Assembly: GCA_944326795.1 (NCBI GenBank)
Contig: CALVFJ010000004.1
Span: forward strand, 22,872-86,871
DNA: 64,000 bases
Source of the DNA: an uncultured Erysipelotrichaceae bacterium
GTDB lineage: Bacteria; Bacillota_I; Bacilli_A; Erysipelotrichales; Erysipelotrichaceae
Direction of reading: 5' to 3'
Part shown: in pieces, positions 53,230 through 63,930 of the stretch
How positions within the stretch are numbered: the stretch's first letter is position 1
Layout of the letters: the number at the start of each line of letters is the position of its first letter
Position numbers and translations under genes: made by a program
Notes under the pieces: generated by a model
What the model saw: only the letters and a program-made list of their open reading frames with translations
The model's database searches: none
What the model was told of the DNA's origin: nothing

Positions 53230-54564
53230 ATGACCAACCATCCTTTAAAGGACATCGTTACCTTGCAAAAGCAAGGAGAAGCTGTTGGTATCTACTCATG
53301 CTGCAGTGCCAACGAGTATGTTATCGAAGCTGCTTTAGAACGCGCCAAAGCCACCAATACTTATTGCTTGATCGAATCAACAAGCAATCAAGTTGACCAA
53401 TTCGGTGGTTATACCAACATGACACCTAATGATTTCCATCATTTTGTAGAAAAAATTGCTGAGAAAGTAGGTATCAGCATGAAACAAGTAATCCTAGGTG
53501 GCGATCATTTAGGACCATTGACATGGACTTCATTACCAGAAGAAAAAGCGATGGAAAATGCTAAAGAACTTATTCGTAGCTATGTTGCTGCTGGTTTTAC
53601 CAAGATTCATATCGATACCTCAATGAAAGTTGCTGATGATGATCCAAATGTCCGCTTAAGTGATGAAACGATTGCACGCAGAGGATCGATTTTAGCTAAA
53701 GTTGCGCAAGAGGCTTATCACGAATTGTTAAAAACTAATCCTGAAGCCTTACAACCAGTTTATATCGTAGGTTCGGAAGTGCCTATTCCAGGAGGAGCTA
53801 CAGGAGCAACAGTAGACCAAGGGATCCAAGTTACCAAAGTTGAAGATTTCAAGCAAACAGTAAAAACCTTTGAAAATGCTTTTAAGAACTTAGGACTTGA
53901 AGAAGCATGGAATAATGTTATTGGCGTTGTTGTTCAACCAGGTGTAGAAGAAAAAGATGCTGGATGTACTGAATATGATCGTACTAAAGCTGTTGAGCTA
54001 ATGGCATCAATCAAAGAATATCCAAGCATGGTATTTGAAGGACATTCTACAGACTATCAAACTAAATATAAACTAAAAGAATTAGTTGAAGACGGTGTAG
54101 GTATCCTTAAGGTTGGACCAGCATTAACTTTTGCGCTAAGAGAAGGAATATTTGCATTAGCCTATATTGAAAATGAAGCATTTAAAAATACTGATGTAAA
54201 AGTTAGCAACTTCATCGATGTATTAGAAGATGCCATGTTAGCAAAACCAGATAAATGGGCTAAGTATTATACCGGAGACGAAAATGCCTTACGCATTAAA
54301 CGTAAATTTTCTTTCTCAGATCGTTGCCGTTACTACTTGCCAAATGAAAAAGTACAAGACGCTTTAAAGACTTTGATTTCCAACTTACGTTCATTGGACG
54401 AAGTACCATTAAATCTAATGAGTCAGTTCATGCCAATTCAATATACCAAAGTTCGTGAAGGATCTTTAAAAAACGATCCAGAAGAATTGATAAAGGATCG
54501 CGTCAAAAATTGTATTGATGAATATCTATTTGCTACTCATCAAGAGAAAATCGCTATTAAATAA
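53230..54564 (+). CDS. Class II D-tagatose-bisphosphate aldolase, non-catalytic subunit (GatZ/KbaZ type)
   Basis: 444 aa. It starts MTNHPLKDIVTLQKQGEAVGIYSCCSANEYVIEAALERA, with STSNQVDQFGGYTNMTP, ILGGDHLGPLTW, KIHIDTSMKVADD and VFEGHSTDYQTK. The C-terminal half has GVGILKVGPALTFALREGIFALAYIE and SDRCRYYLPN. In enteric bacteria GatZ/KbaZ stabilises the catalytic GatY/KbaY aldolase of galactitol or N-acetylgalactosamine catabolism. No such partner, PTS or kinase is nearby. Codon use is smoother and the GC content looks higher than its neighbours, hinting at high expression. AAAAGGAGATG ribosome binding site; monocistronic. Confidence 0.93.
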   Translation: MTNHPLKDIVTLQKQGEAVGIYSCCSANEYVIEAALERAKATNTYCLIESTSNQVDQFGGYTNMTPNDFHHFVEKIAEKVGISMKQVILGGDHLGPLTWTSLPEEKAMENAKELIRSYVAAGFTKIHIDTSMKVADDDPNVRLSDETIARRGSILAKVAQEAYHELLKTNPEALQPVYIVGSEVPIPGGATGATVDQGIQVTKVEDFKQTVKTFENAFKNLGLEEAWNNVIGVVVQPGVEEKDAGCTEYDRTKAVELMASIKEYPSMVFEGHSTDYQTKYKLKELVEDGVGILKVGPALTFALREGIFALAYIENEAFKNTDVKVSNFIDVLEDAMLAKPDKWAKYYTGDENALRIKRKFSFSDRCRYYLPNEKVQDALKTLISNLRSLDEVPLNLMSQFMPIQYTKVREGSLKNDPEELIKDRVKNCIDEYLFATHQEKIAIK

Positions 54565-54571
54565 AAAAATT

Positions 54572-54606
54572 AGCAATCACTACAATTTATAGTGATTGCT
54601 TTTTTT
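54572..54606. terminator. Terminator between the GatZ-like and nudix genes
   Basis: Perfect 11-bp stem AGCAATCACTA/TAGTGATTGCT with a 7-nt loop, T-run on the right and A-run on the left. It can end transcripts from both sides. Confidence 0.9.
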
Positions 54607-54631
54607 ACATCTTCAAATTATTTAACTAGAT

Positions 54632-55030
54632 CTATTTATCTTTTCCTAAAGCTAACATAGCTTTGATAAAGATATCTTTATCATTATCATAGGTAAGATA
54701 ATCCATTACTTCTTCAACAGCTACCCATTTAGCACTAGTTAGTTCACTTTCTTGATGTTTGATAATTTCATTTTTACATACCGCCAAAAAGTAACGTACT
54801 TCTTTGATAACTTTTGCCTTTGGACTGTACTCATTTGTAAAATATGTATCAGAAATGATGCGAATGTCAATATTCGTCTCTTCCTTTACTTCTCGAATAG
54901 CTGTTTGCTTATCATTTTCATGAGCTTCTTGATGACCTTTGGGAAATCCCCAATGTCCATAAATGCTTTTAATGAGCAAGACTTCATTTTCTTTAAGGAC
55001 AATAGCTCCGCATGATAATTCTTTATTCAT
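54632..55030 (-). CDS. Nudix hydrolase (Ap4A-hydrolase-like)
   Basis: 132 aa single-domain nudix enzyme. The Nudix box GHQEAHENDKQTAIREVKEETNI has the REVKEET core, preceded by GHWGFPKGH as in diadenosine tetraphosphatases. MNKELSCGAIVLKENEVLLIKS is the usual opening strand. It is a probable nucleotide or dinucleoside polyphosphate pyrophosphatase. It overlaps the purD end by 8 nt, so it is the last gene of the pur operon and may clear nucleotide by-products; that role is inference. Confidence 0.92.
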   Translation of the reverse strand: MNKELSCGAIVLKENEVLLIKSIYGHWGFPKGHQEAHENDKQTAIREVKEETNIDIRIISDTYFTNEYSPKAKVIKEVRYFLAVCKNEIIKHQESELTSAKWVAVEEVMDYLTYDNDKDIFIKAMLALGKDK

Positions 55031-56282
55031 GATTCAACCCTTTATCTCCAATATCATGACGATAGAACAGTGTATCACATTTAATCTTTTCAACATTAAC
55101 ATAAGCATTAGTTTTAGCTTCTAATAAGCTGTCTCCTTTGCCTACGATGAACAGTACCCTTCCACCATTTGCCGTATAATTGCCATGATCATCGATTCCT
55201 GTTCCCATATGGAAACAAAGATCAACATCATCTAAGCCATTGATTGGCGCTCCTTTAGCATATGTTCCTGGATATCCTTTATTTGCCATTACCACACCTA
55301 AATATTTTTTGTCATCAAATTCAAGTTCTATCGGTTTATCATTTAATATATCCATGATCGTTTCATACAGATCATTTTTCATCGCCAATAAGATCACTTC
55401 TGTTTCGGGATCACCAAAACGCACATTAAATTCTATGGTTTTGACCCCATCCTTTGTTAACATGCAACCACCATATAAAACTCCAACAAATGGACAGCCT
55501 TCTGTAACCATAGCTTCAGCCATTGGCTTCATGATCTTATTCATGGCTTCATCATAAGCTGATTCTGGTAAATGATTTACTGGGGTATATGCCCCCATTC
55601 CACCAGTATTCAAGCCTTCATCATTATCATAAGCTCGTTTATGGTCTTGAGCTAATTGCATACCATAAACCTTTTTGTCCTTAACAAACGCTAAAAGTGA
55701 AAATTCCTCACCTTCTAGATATTCTTCAATGACAACATTTTTTCCAGCATCTTTAAATAGATCATTGCACATCATCTGTTCTAGATCATTTAGGGCTTCA
55801 TCCATATCTTGGGCAATTACCACCCCTTTACCGGCAGCTAAACCATCAGCTTTGATAACAATAGGACATTTTTGTTGCAACAAATATTCTTTTGCTGCCT
55901 CATAATCAGCAAATGACGCATATTTTGCTGTAGGAATATTATATTTTTTCATCATCTGTTTAGAAAATACTTTTGATCCTTCCAAACGAGCAGCCGCCTT
56001 AGATGGTCCAAAAATATTGATGCCTTTAGCACTAAGCCTATCTACGATCCCATCACAAAGCGGAATTTCCGGTCCTACAAAAACTAGATCAATTTTCTGT
56101 TGCAGACAAAAATCGATTAATTTATCATAATCGTCCACTTTGATATCGATAATTGTAGCAACATCGCCCATTCCAGGATTTCCTGGAGCTACAAATACTT
56201 CATCAACCAAAGCAGATTGATTAAATTTATAAGCTATGGCATGCTCACGGCCACCGCTTCCTATTACTAATACCTTTGCCAT
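55023..56282 (-). CDS. purD: Phosphoribosylamine-glycine ligase
   Basis: 419 aa ATP-grasp enzyme making GAR from phosphoribosylamine and glycine. VLVIGSGGREHAIAYKF, VFVGPEIPLCDGIVD, VIKADGLAAGKGVVIAQ, QDHKRAYDNDEGLNTGGMGAYTP (the PurD signature) and EFNVRFGDPETEVIL are present. It starts 2 nt after purH. Confidence 0.98.
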   Translation of the reverse strand: MAKVLVIGSGGREHAIAYKFNQSALVDEVFVAPGNPGMGDVATIIDIKVDDYDKLIDFCLQQKIDLVFVGPEIPLCDGIVDRLSAKGINIFGPSKAAARLEGSKVFSKQMMKKYNIPTAKYASFADYEAAKEYLLQQKCPIVIKADGLAAGKGVVIAQDMDEALNDLEQMMCNDLFKDAGKNVVIEEYLEGEEFSLLAFVKDKKVYGMQLAQDHKRAYDNDEGLNTGGMGAYTPVNHLPESAYDEAMNKIMKPMAEAMVTEGCPFVGVLYGGCMLTKDGVKTIEFNVRFGDPETEVILLAMKNDLYETIMDILNDKPIELEFDDKKYLGVVMANKGYPGTYAKGAPINGLDDVDLCFHMGTGIDDHGNYTANGGRVLFIVGKGDSLLEAKTNAYVNVEKIKCDTLFYRHDIGDKGLNHE

Positions 56283-56284
56283 GA

Positions 56285-57820
56285 TCAGTGCTTAAAATGA
56301 CGCTTTCCGGTAAAGACCATGGCGATGTTGTGCTTATTAGCCATATCGATTGAATCTTGATCTTTGATCGATCCTCCTGGCTGAATGATACATCTGATAC
56401 CATATTTACTAGCTAGTTCGACCGTATCATCCATTGGAAAGAAAGCATCAGAAGCTAAAATTGCCCCGTTAGCTTTTTCTTTTGCTTGTTCCAAAGCAAT
56501 CTTTGCAGCTCCTACTCTATTCATCTGCCCTGCTCCCACACCTAAAGTTTGACCATCTTTAACAACGACGATAGCATTCGATTTTACATGTTTAACGATT
56601 TTTTGTCCAAATAAGCAATCTACGATATCTTGTTGAGTTGGCTGAGCATCAGTTACAACTTGTAATTCTTCAGCTTTTTCTTGATATGTGTCTTCATCTT
56701 GGACCAATAAGCCACCTACAACGCTAACACATTTACGCTTAGGCTCTTCACCATCAACATCAAAAGTCATCAAGCGAATATTTTTCTTTTTGCTAAGTAT
56801 TTCTAAAGCTTCAGGTGCAAACGATGGAGCAAGGATAATTTCTAAGAACATCTTAGACATAGCTGTTGCGCAATAAACATCTACTTCTTTATTAAAAGCG
56901 ACGATTCCTCCGAAGATGCTCACAGGATCAGCTTCATAAGCTTTATCCCAAGCTTTATCAATATCATCAGCAATACCAACGCCACATGGATTCATATGTT
57001 TTACCGCAACGACACAGCAATCATCCGCAAAGTCTTTTAAGATCTGCAAGGTTGCATTAGCATCTTGGATATTATTATATGAAAGTTCTTTACCATGTAA
57101 TTGTTTTGCCGTAGCTAATGAATAACGATATTTATGATTATCAACATAGAAATTTGCATGCTGATGAGGATTTTCTCCATAACGTAAGCTCTGCTTCAGA
57201 TCATAGGTCATGGTCAAGCTCTTCTCATCTTCAACATCATATTTATCACAAAGATATCCGGCAATCATCGCATCATAAGCTGCTGTTAGGCAAAATACCT
57301 TCGCTGCAAGATATTGACGAGTGGACAAGGTCGTATCACCATGTTCTTTGATCTCTGCTATAACCTTATCGTAATCTTCTACATCAGTTACGACCGTAAC
57401 AAATTTATGATTTTTAGCTGCGCTTCTAAGCATGCTTGGTCCGCCAATATCAATATTTTCAATTGCTTGCGCCAAAGTACAGTCTTTTTTAGCTATCGTT
57501 TGTTTGAAAGGATATAGATTTACACAAACTAGATCAATATTCTCAATGCCATTAGCTGCCATTTGTGCTACATGCTCTGCATTATCCCTAACTCCTAAAA
57601 GACCGCCGTGAACCTTTGGATGTAAAGTTTTTACCCGACCGTCTAACATTTCAGGAAAACCTGTCACTTCATCGATGGCGATGGTCGGAACGCCATTTTC
57701 ATCCAAAGTTTTCTTTGTACCGCCTGTTGAGATTATCTGATAATTTAAAGCAACCAGCTCTTTACAAAATTCAACGATCTTTGTCTTATCAGATACGCTT
57801 ACTATTGCCCGTTTTTTCAT
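56285..57820 (-). CDS. purH: Bifunctional AICAR transformylase/IMP cyclohydrolase
   Basis: 511 aa, the last two steps to IMP. The N-terminal MGS-like cyclohydrolase domain shows [30 protein letters not shown] and [16 protein letters not shown]. The AICAR transformylase part has [28 protein letters not shown] (the KHxNPCGVG catalytic motif), and [10 protein letters not shown]. The C-terminus [12 protein letters not shown] is as usual. It overlaps purN by 4 nt. Confidence 0.98.
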   Translation of the reverse strand: MKKRAIVSVSDKTKIVEFCKELVALNYQIISTGGTKKTLDENGVPTIAIDEVTGFPEMLDGRVKTLHPKVHGGLLGVRDNAEHVAQMAANGIENIDLVCVNLYPFKQTIAKKDCTLAQAIENIDIGGPSMLRSAAKNHKFVTVVTDVEDYDKVIAEIKEHGDTTLSTRQYLAAKVFCLTAAYDAMIAGYLCDKYDVEDEKSLTMTYDLKQSLRYGENPHQHANFYVDNHKYRYSLATAKQLHGKELSYNNIQDANATLQILKDFADDCCVVAVKHMNPCGVGIADDIDKAWDKAYEADPVSIFGGIVAFNKEVDVYCATAMSKMFLEIILAPSFAPEALEILSKKKNIRLMTFDVDGEEPKRKCVSVVGGLLVQDEDTYQEKAEELQVVTDAQPTQQDIVDCLFGQKIVKHVKSNAIVVVKDGQTLGVGAGQMNRVGAAKIALEQAKEKANGAILASDAFFPMDDTVELASKYGIRCIIQPGGSIKDQDSIDMANKHNIAMVFTGKRHFKH

Positions 57821-58389
57821 CTTATTTCCTCCTCAATTATTTTTTGAATGGTTTGGGGATATAATTGATGCTCAATAGCATGAATATTATTTTCAGCCTC
57901 ATCTAAGCTCATGTCTTCACAATTAAATGCTCTTTGGGCAATGATATCTCCGCCATCTAAATCTTCATTAACATAATGAACGCTAACGCCCATCACTTTG
58001 ACCCCATATTCATAGGCTTGTTTGATTGCATCTTTTCCTTTAAAAGCTGGTAGCAGCGAAGGATGGATATTAATGATCCTATTGGGATATGCTTGCAACA
58101 ATACAGCTGATACGATACGCATATATCCAGCCAAGACGATAAGCTCTACTCCATGTTGCTGACATTGTTCTAAAATGGCTTGATCATAAGCAGCCTTATC
58201 AGGATAATCTTTAGGATTAAACACAAAGGATGGGACATGAGCTTTTTTAGCTTTTTCTACTACTAATGCCTTAGGCTTATCGCATACCATCAAAGCTAGC
58301 TTTGCAGATAATTTTCTCTCATTTATATTTTCTAGGATCGCATCAAAATTAGTTCCGGTACCACTAGCAAATACAGCAATCTTTATCAT
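57817..58389 (-). CDS. purN: Phosphoribosylglycinamide formyltransferase
   Basis: 190 aa folate-dependent GAR transformylase. [44 protein letters not shown] (catalytic Asn/His), and [18 protein letters not shown] (catalytic Asp) are complete. It overlaps purM and purH by 4 nt each. Confidence 0.98.
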   Translation of the reverse strand: MIKIAVFASGTGTNFDAILENINERKLSAKLALMVCDKPKALVVEKAKKAHVPSFVFNPKDYPDKAAYDQAILEQCQQHGVELIVLAGYMRIVSAVLLQAYPNRIINIHPSLLPAFKGKDAIKQAYEYGVKVMGVSVHYVNEDLDGGDIIAQRAFNCEDMSLDEAENNIHAIEHQLYPQTIQKIIEEEIR

Positions 58390-59411
58390 ATGATCTCTAT
58401 TCCTGCCTTATTTGTTACTTTTCCAATGATACTAGCTTTTTCGCCATGATTTTGCAATATTTCTAATGTTTTCTTTGCATCCTGAGGATCAACGATAACG
58501 ATCATGCCAATTCCCATATTAAATACATTATACATTTCTTTTTCATCCATTTTGCTTAATTTTTGCAATACCTTAAAGATTGGCAATACTTCAAAGCTAT
58601 TCTTATCGATGGTAATGCCTTGCCCCTCCTGTAAGCAACGCGGCATATTTTCATAAAAGCCTCCACCAGTTATATGAGCAATACCGTGAACATTGATATT
58701 ATCAATTACCTCGCTAACACTACGTACATAAATCCTAGTAGGCGTCAGCAATGCTTCACCGATCGTTCCTTGTAATTCTTCAAAATAAGTATCTAAAGCA
58801 ATATTATTATCCTTCAGGATGATTTTTCGCACCAAAGAAAAGCCATTAGAATGAACCCCGCTACTAGCAAGCCCTATGACAACATCATCCACCTTTACCC
58901 TAGATGGTTCGATGATCTGATCTTTTTCCACAGCACCAACAGTAAATCCTGCCACATCGTATTCATCTTCATCGTACATATCTGGCATTTCTGCTGTCTC
59001 ACCGCCAATTAGGGCACAATTAGCCATCACGCAGCCATCTGCCACGCCTTTTACGATATCTTCTATGACTTCTGGATGATTCTTTCCTACTGCAACGTAA
59101 TCTAAAAAGAATAATGGTTTTGCTCCTTGAGCTAATACATCATTAACACACATCGCTACAACATCAACCCCAATGGTATCGTGCTTGTTCATCATCATAG
59201 CTAGTTTTAATTTGGTACCAACGCCATCCGTTCCGCTCACTAATACCGGATTTTTATAATTTAAGCTAGCTAGATCAAATAATCCGCCAAAAGCTCCGAT
59301 CGAGCCCATTACTCCTGGGCGATCAGTTCTTTTGACATGCTTTTTGATCCTTGAGACCACTTCATATCCGGCTTCTAGATCTACACCGGCAGCTTTATAG
59401 TTATTCGACAT
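58386..59411 (-). CDS. purM: Phosphoribosylformylglycinamidine cyclo-ligase
   Basis: 341 aa AIR synthetase. [15 protein letters not shown] at the start, [42 protein letters not shown] and [13 protein letters not shown] follow. [19 protein letters not shown] and [15 protein letters not shown] complete the AIRS fold. It starts 2 nt after purL. Confidence 0.98.
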   Translation of the reverse strand: MSNNYKAAGVDLEAGYEVVSRIKKHVKRTDRPGVMGSIGAFGGLFDLASLNYKNPVLVSGTDGVGTKLKLAMMMNKHDTIGVDVVAMCVNDVLAQGAKPLFFLDYVAVGKNHPEVIEDIVKGVADGCVMANCALIGGETAEMPDMYDEDEYDVAGFTVGAVEKDQIIEPSRVKVDDVVIGLASSGVHSNGFSLVRKIILKDNNIALDTYFEELQGTIGEALLTPTRIYVRSVSEVIDNINVHGIAHITGGGFYENMPRCLQEGQGITIDKNSFEVLPIFKVLQKLSKMDEKEMYNVFNMGIGMIVIVDPQDAKKTLEILQNHGEKASIIGKVTNKAGIEII

Positions 59412-59413
59412 TA

Positions 59414-62400
59414 TTATTTCCCCTTTCGAAAGTAATTCACACCATTTTTAAAGATGTTTTGTTTTTTATTGCCATAGATATTCTTAAAAGTACCTTCGAC
59501 ATATCGTTCAGAATGTCCCATTTTTCCAAGCACATGACCATCTTCAGATACGATTCCTTCGATAGCATAAGTACTGCCATTGATATTATTTTGTGCAAGA
59601 TCATTGACATTGCCATCGATATCACAATATTGAAAGGCAATTTGACCATTCTTGATAAGCTGTTGCAACTTTTCTTGATCAACGATAAATTTACCTTCTC
59701 CATGAGATACAGGAATCTGATATACCGTCCCAACATCATTGCTAGCCAACCATGGTGAATTATTAGATGTACAGCGCGTATTAGCAATACAGCTAATATG
59801 ACGATTTATGTCATTTCGATATAAGGTACAATCATCTTTACCTAATGATTTTATTTCGCCATAAGGTAATAATCCTGATTTTATCAAAGCTTGGAAACCA
59901 TTGCATATACCAAGGATCAAACCATCACGCTTACGAAGATCTTCTATGGCTTTTTTGATCTTAACATTTTGTAAGACATTGACGATAAATTTAGCGCTGC
60001 CATCTGGTTCATCTCCACTTGAGAAGCCACCTGGGATAACAAAAATATTGGTCTTAGCAATCAGCGCTGCAAGTTCATCTATGCTGCTCATGACATCTTG
60101 CTCCAACATATTTTTAAACACAAAGACCGTACATTCTGCTCCTTCTTCTTCAAAAGCCCTGCATGTATCATATTCACAATTTGTTCCAGGGAATACCGTG
60201 ATCAACACCTTGACATGATCGGTTGTATCGTTGGCTTTAAAAGATTTGCTGCAAACAAAATCCGCTGGCTTGATTTCTTGTCTTTGGTTGACATGATAAG
60301 CAGGATAGATACTCTCAAACGTGCCAAACCAAGCATTAAATGCTTCCTCTAAAGAAATGGTGATATCATTGATCTTATATTCATCAGTACATACGCTGCC
60401 AAGTGGCTGATAATCTGGATCATCAATACTATCCTTCGTTTCAACAACAATAGCACCAGGTAGCATTTTTAATAACGGAAGCTTGCTATCGATCTTAAAT
60501 CCAAGCTTATTGCCAAAGCTCATTTTAAACAAAGCGCTTAAGATTCCACCTTTTTCTACGACATAAGAACTTAGTATCAAATGCTTTGCACAAAGATCTT
60601 CAATTTTTTCAAAAATTCTCTTATAGCTATATAGATCTGGGTATCCTTGCTCATCGATAGCTGGTACGAATACTCCTAATTTTGAATCTGCTTTTTTCAG
60701 TTCAGGAGTCACGATATTATCGACATTTCCTTTTGAGCAAGCAAAAGAAATTAACGTTGGACAAACATTCAGATCATTAAAAGTTCCAGACATGCTATCT
60801 TTACCACCAATAGCACACTTATCGAAGAAATTCTGCACATGGATAGCTCCCAATAAGCTTTCAGCAACTTTGCCCCATTTATGTGGTTCTTTATTTAATC
60901 TTTCAAAATATTCCTGGAATGAAAAATATATGTTATCTAAATTTCCACCTGCACTGATGGTTTTTGCCATTGATAAAAGTACGCTATACATCGCACCGCT
61001 AAAGCAAGAATATTCCATCAAATAAGGATCAAAGCCATAAGCTAAGATACTGCATGTATTCGTTTTTCCATCTTTTACAGGTATTTTAGAAACTGAAACC
61101 TGAGTTGGGGTCAATTGATATCTACCACCAAATGGCATCATTACGCTACAGCTGCCGATAGAAGCATCAAACATTTCAACCAAACCTTTTTGGCTGGCAA
61201 CATTTTTATCTGCTAATGTATTTAAGATATTTTCTTTATTAACTTTGATATCAGCAAATACATCATTATCTACATTCTCGCTGATGATCACATCACATTT
61301 TTGTCTTGCTCCTGCACTATCAACAAACTGACGTGAAATATCAACAACGACTTCACCATTTAAGACCATTTTTAAGCGAGCATCGTCAGTAACTGTCGCT
61401 ACTTCATATGCTTCCAAATTTTCCTGATGTGCAAGTTCAATAAATTTCATTGCATCTTTAGCCGCAACAACAACAGCCATTCTTTCTTGCGATTCGCTAA
61501 TCGCAATTTCGGTGGCATTTAAACCTGCATACTTACAACGTACTTTACCAAGATCGATAAGCAATCCATCAGCAAGCTCGCCAATTGCTACGCTTACGCC
61601 GCCAGCACCAAAATCATTACATTTCTTGATAAGTTTGGTACATTCAGGATTTCTAAATAACCGTTGGATCTTTCGTTCTTCAGGCGCATTGCCTTTTTGA
61701 ACTTCAGATGCACATTTTTCCAATGAACCGATCGTATGCTCTTTGCTTGATCCAGTTGCTCCGCCAATACCATCTCTTCCTGTTTTTCCGCCTAACAAGA
61801 TAACAACATCGCCTTTAGTTGGTTTTTCTCGACGCACATTTTCTGCCTTTACCGCACCAACCACTGCTCCAACTTCTAGATGTTTTGCAACATAAGCATC
61901 GTGATATATTTCTTGTACATATGTAGTTGCCAGACCTATCTGATTACCATAGCTGCTGTTACCATGTGCACTTTTTTTCGAAATCGTCCTTTGAGGCAAT
62001 TTACCATTTAGTGTTTCATCTAAAGGCATAAAGATATTGCCGCTACCAGTAATACGCATCGCTTGATATACATAACTTCTTCCGCTTAATGGATCACGTA
62101 TTGCCCCACCGATACAAGTACTTGCTCCCCCAAATGGTTCAATTTCGGTTGGATGATTATGTGTTTCATTTTTAAATTGCAACAGCCATTTTTCTATCGT
62201 TCCATCATGATCTACATCGATAAACACGCTACAAGCATTGATCTCATCACTGATTTCTACATCATCCGCCATATGATTCTGACGCATATAACGGCTATTT
62301 ATCGTTGCCATATCCATTAAGGTTATCGGTTTGTTAGTTCGATTTGTTGCTTGACGCAGTTTTAAATATTCTTCATAGGCATTTTGGATCTGCTCATTAA

Positions 62401-63115
62401 AGCGTCGGCTTTGAAACTTGATATTAGTAAGTTCCGTTTCAAAAGTAGTATGACGACAGTGATCGCTCCAATATGTATCTAAAACCTTTATTTCTGTTTC
62501 TGTAGGATTACGCTGTTCTTGATCTTTAAAATAAGCTTTAACAAGTTGCAGATCTTCCAAAGACATCGCTAAACCTTTGTCTTTTAAGAAAGAAGCAGTT
62601 TGATCATCATCCATTTGGATAAAATTAGGAAAAACTTCTAATGGCGTAACATCAACATTGCGATCTATCCTCATAACATCCATATCTTTTTCTCTTGATT
62701 CGATCGGATTTATCAGATAATTTTTTACTTTATCAAGTTGAGCAATTTTGTGATCAAAGATATAAACTTTCCCACAAGTAATGGTACAAGAACTAGATGG
62801 ATCAAGCAATTTAATACATTGCATCGCACTGTCTGCCCTTTGATCATATTGTCCTGGCAATGTTTCGATTGCAAGATAGCATTTATCAGATAGATCGACA
62901 TCAACGATATCATCGACCATTTTTTCACTAAAGACGGTTTGACAAGCTTTATTTAAGATTTCTTCTTCAATGTCAAAGATATCATATACTAATAATAATC
63001 TTATATCTTCGATCTGAAGATGTAATTGCATATTTAGATCTTTTAACAAATCATCTTTTTCAACCTGAAATCCTGCTCTTTTTTCGACAAATATCCTTTT
63101 ATTAATCTTTCCCAT
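59414..63115 (-). CDS. purL: Phosphoribosylformylglycinamidine synthase, single-chain
   Basis: About 1233 aa, the fused FGAM synthase: an N-terminal PurS-like part, two AIRS-type domains and a C-terminal glutaminase. [45 protein letters not shown] and [16 protein letters not shown] lie in the synthase. The glutaminase has [18 protein letters not shown], nucleophile Cys in [16 protein letters not shown], and [10 protein letters not shown] with the catalytic His. Bacilli usually split this into purS, purQ and purL; the fused type is common in Clostridia and Erysipelotrichia-like groups. The second Met is preferred, 6 nt from AGGTG; the frame also begins at 63121. Confidence 0.98.
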   Translation of the reverse strand: MGKINKRIFVEKRAGFQVEKDDLLKDLNMQLHLQIEDIRLLLVYDIFDIEEEILNKACQTVFSEKMVDDIVDVDLSDKCYLAIETLPGQYDQRADSAMQCIKLLDPSSSCTITCGKVYIFDHKIAQLDKVKNYLINPIESREKDMDVMRIDRNVDVTPLEVFPNFIQMDDDQTASFLKDKGLAMSLEDLQLVKAYFKDQEQRNPTETEIKVLDTYWSDHCRHTTFETELTNIKFQSRRFNEQIQNAYEEYLKLRQATNRTNKPITLMDMATINSRYMRQNHMADDVEISDEINACSVFIDVDHDGTIEKWLLQFKNETHNHPTEIEPFGGASTCIGGAIRDPLSGRSYVYQAMRITGSGNIFMPLDETLNGKLPQRTISKKSAHGNSSYGNQIGLATTYVQEIYHDAYVAKHLEVGAVVGAVKAENVRREKPTKGDVVILLGGKTGRDGIGGATGSSKEHTIGSLEKCASEVQKGNAPEERKIQRLFRNPECTKLIKKCNDFGAGGVSVAIGELADGLLIDLGKVRCKYAGLNATEIAISESQERMAVVVAAKDAMKFIELAHQENLEAYEVATVTDDARLKMVLNGEVVVDISRQFVDSAGARQKCDVIISENVDNDVFADIKVNKENILNTLADKNVASQKGLVEMFDASIGSCSVMMPFGGRYQLTPTQVSVSKIPVKDGKTNTCSILAYGFDPYLMEYSCFSGAMYSVLLSMAKTISAGGNLDNIYFSFQEYFERLNKEPHKWGKVAESLLGAIHVQNFFDKCAIGGKDSMSGTFNDLNVCPTLISFACSKGNVDNIVTPELKKADSKLGVFVPAIDEQGYPDLYSYKRIFEKIEDLCAKHLILSSYVVEKGGILSALFKMSFGNKLGFKIDSKLPLLKMLPGAIVVETKDSIDDPDYQPLGSVCTDEYKINDITISLEEAFNAWFGTFESIYPAYHVNQRQEIKPADFVCSKSFKANDTTDHVKVLITVFPGTNCEYDTCRAFEEEGAECTVFVFKNMLEQDVMSSIDELAALIAKTNIFVIPGGFSSGDEPDGSAKFIVNVLQNVKIKKAIEDLRKRDGLILGICNGFQALIKSGLLPYGEIKSLGKDDCTLYRNDINRHISCIANTRCTSNNSPWLASNDVGTVYQIPVSHGEGKFIVDQEKLQQLIKNGQIAFQYCDIDGNVNDLAQNNINGSTYAIEGIVSEDGHVLGKMGHSERYVEGTFKNIYGNKKQNIFKNGVNYFRKGK

Positions 63116-63125
63116 GTTCATTCAC

Positions 63126-63605
63126 CTAATCAATTGTCGTTTCTAAAACGGTTTTTCGCATTTTTTCTTTATAAGCAACGATCTTATCATGCATACCATG
63201 ATCAAAAGCTCCAATTATCGTTGCTGCTAAAACTCCTGCATTTTTGCAACCAGCATTGCCTATGGCTACTGTCGCAACTGGCACACCTGATGGCATTTGA
63301 ACAATAGATAATAAACTATCCAACCCATCTAAAGTTTTGGTTTGCATCGGAATACCTATGACCGGCAATGACTGGCAACCAGCTATTACCCCTGCAAGGT
63401 GCGCAGCTCCACCAGCAGCGGCGATCACCACCTTAAACCCTCTATCATATAACCCACGAGCATAAGCTATGGTTTCATCAGGTGTTCGATGAGCGCTTAA
63501 GATCTTTACTTCATAATCAATTTCAAATTCTTCTAATACGTTCATCGTTTGTTTCACGCTTTCAAGATCGCTCTTGCTTCCCATGACAACGGCAACTTTA
63601 TTCAT
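63126..63605 (-). CDS. purE: 5-(carboxyamino)imidazole ribonucleotide mutase
   Basis: 159 aa from the ATG at 63605 with an AGGAGGTCAAAA ribosome binding site. It starts MNKVAVVMGSKSDLESV, then LSAHRTPDETI, IAAAGGAAHLAGVIAG, LPVIGIPMQTKTLDGLDSLLSIVQMPSGVPVATVAIG. These match class I PurE (N5-CAIR mutase), which normally needs PurK to supply N5-CAIR. No purK is in this window. It is the first gene of the pur operon, behind the leader with the short reading frame and terminator. Confidence 0.97.
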   Translation of the reverse strand: MNKVAVVMGSKSDLESVKQTMNVLEEFEIDYEVKILSAHRTPDETIAYARGLYDRGFKVVIAAAGGAAHLAGVIAGCQSLPVIGIPMQTKTLDGLDSLLSIVQMPSGVPVATVAIGNAGCKNAGVLAATIIGAFDHGMHDKIVAYKEKMRKTVLETTID

Positions 63606-63654
63606 TTTTGACCTCCTATAGTTTTGATGATTCACAGAAAAAATAGCCCAAAAC

Positions 63655-63681
63655 AAAAAAACATGGCAGAAAAATGCCATG
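63655..63681 (-). terminator. Attenuator-type terminator before purE
   Basis: Perfect minus-strand stem CATGGCA/TGCCATG, 6-nt loop, then seven T. It lies 50 nt upstream of the purE start and 9 nt after the stop codon of a 16-codon reading frame, so it would cut off the whole pur operon if formed. Confidence 0.85.
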
Positions 63682-63689
63682 ATATTTTA

Positions 63690-63740
63690 TTATTTTTCTT
63701 CATTGAAACGAAAAGTTAATGGGCATAAATTTTTTCTCAT
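63690..63740 (-). CDS. Candidate leader peptide of the purE operon
   Basis: 16-codon frame MRKNLCPLTFRFNEEK followed by TAA. GGGAAGG lies 6 nt before the ATG, a good ribosome binding site. It sits between the presumed operon promoter and the terminator before purE. A segment of the frame (ATGCCCAT) can pair with the terminator's 5' arm, apart from one bulge. Whether it is translated, and what it senses, is unknown. I know of no described peptide of this kind for pur operons. Confidence 0.5.
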   Translation of the reverse strand: MRKNLCPLTFRFNEEK

Positions 63741-63801
63741 TCTCAACCTTCCCTTTCACATAAAGATATTATCATAATTTATTAATTATTTAAATATCTT
63801 T

Positions 63802-63930
63802 TTATGATTTTTTCATTCTTCGATACTTCTTTGCTAGTTTTTGCTGCAGTTTATCTTTTACTTCTTTTTCCTGTTTGTTATCAAAAATGATGCTTGCTTC
63901 ATAAATAGCTTTTTGTTTTTTTCCCCGTAT
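63802..63930 (-). pseudogene. C-terminal gene fragment with apparent frameshift
   Basis: On the minus strand an open stretch of 42 codons without a start ends ...KYRRMKKS at 63802. Its composition (KAIYEASIIFDNKQEKE, then Lys/Gln-rich helix) looks protein-like. Upstream the continuation is in another frame: ATG GTG CTA ACT TCT AAA TAC GGG joins it at GAAAAAAAC near 63912-63921. This suggests a frameshifted gene end, a sequence error or a frameshift site. Its beginning would lie beyond or near the right edge. I do not recognise the family. Confidence 0.4.

Noticed and set aside
59437..59787. 116-codon minus-strand frame inside the end of purL in another frame
   Set aside because: The purL glutaminase motifs run straight through this stretch, so the second frame is a by-product.
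63909..63926. The slippery heptamer read as evidence of an IS3-type transposase
   Set aside because: Neither flanking frame resembles a transposase, and there are no terminal inverted repeats.
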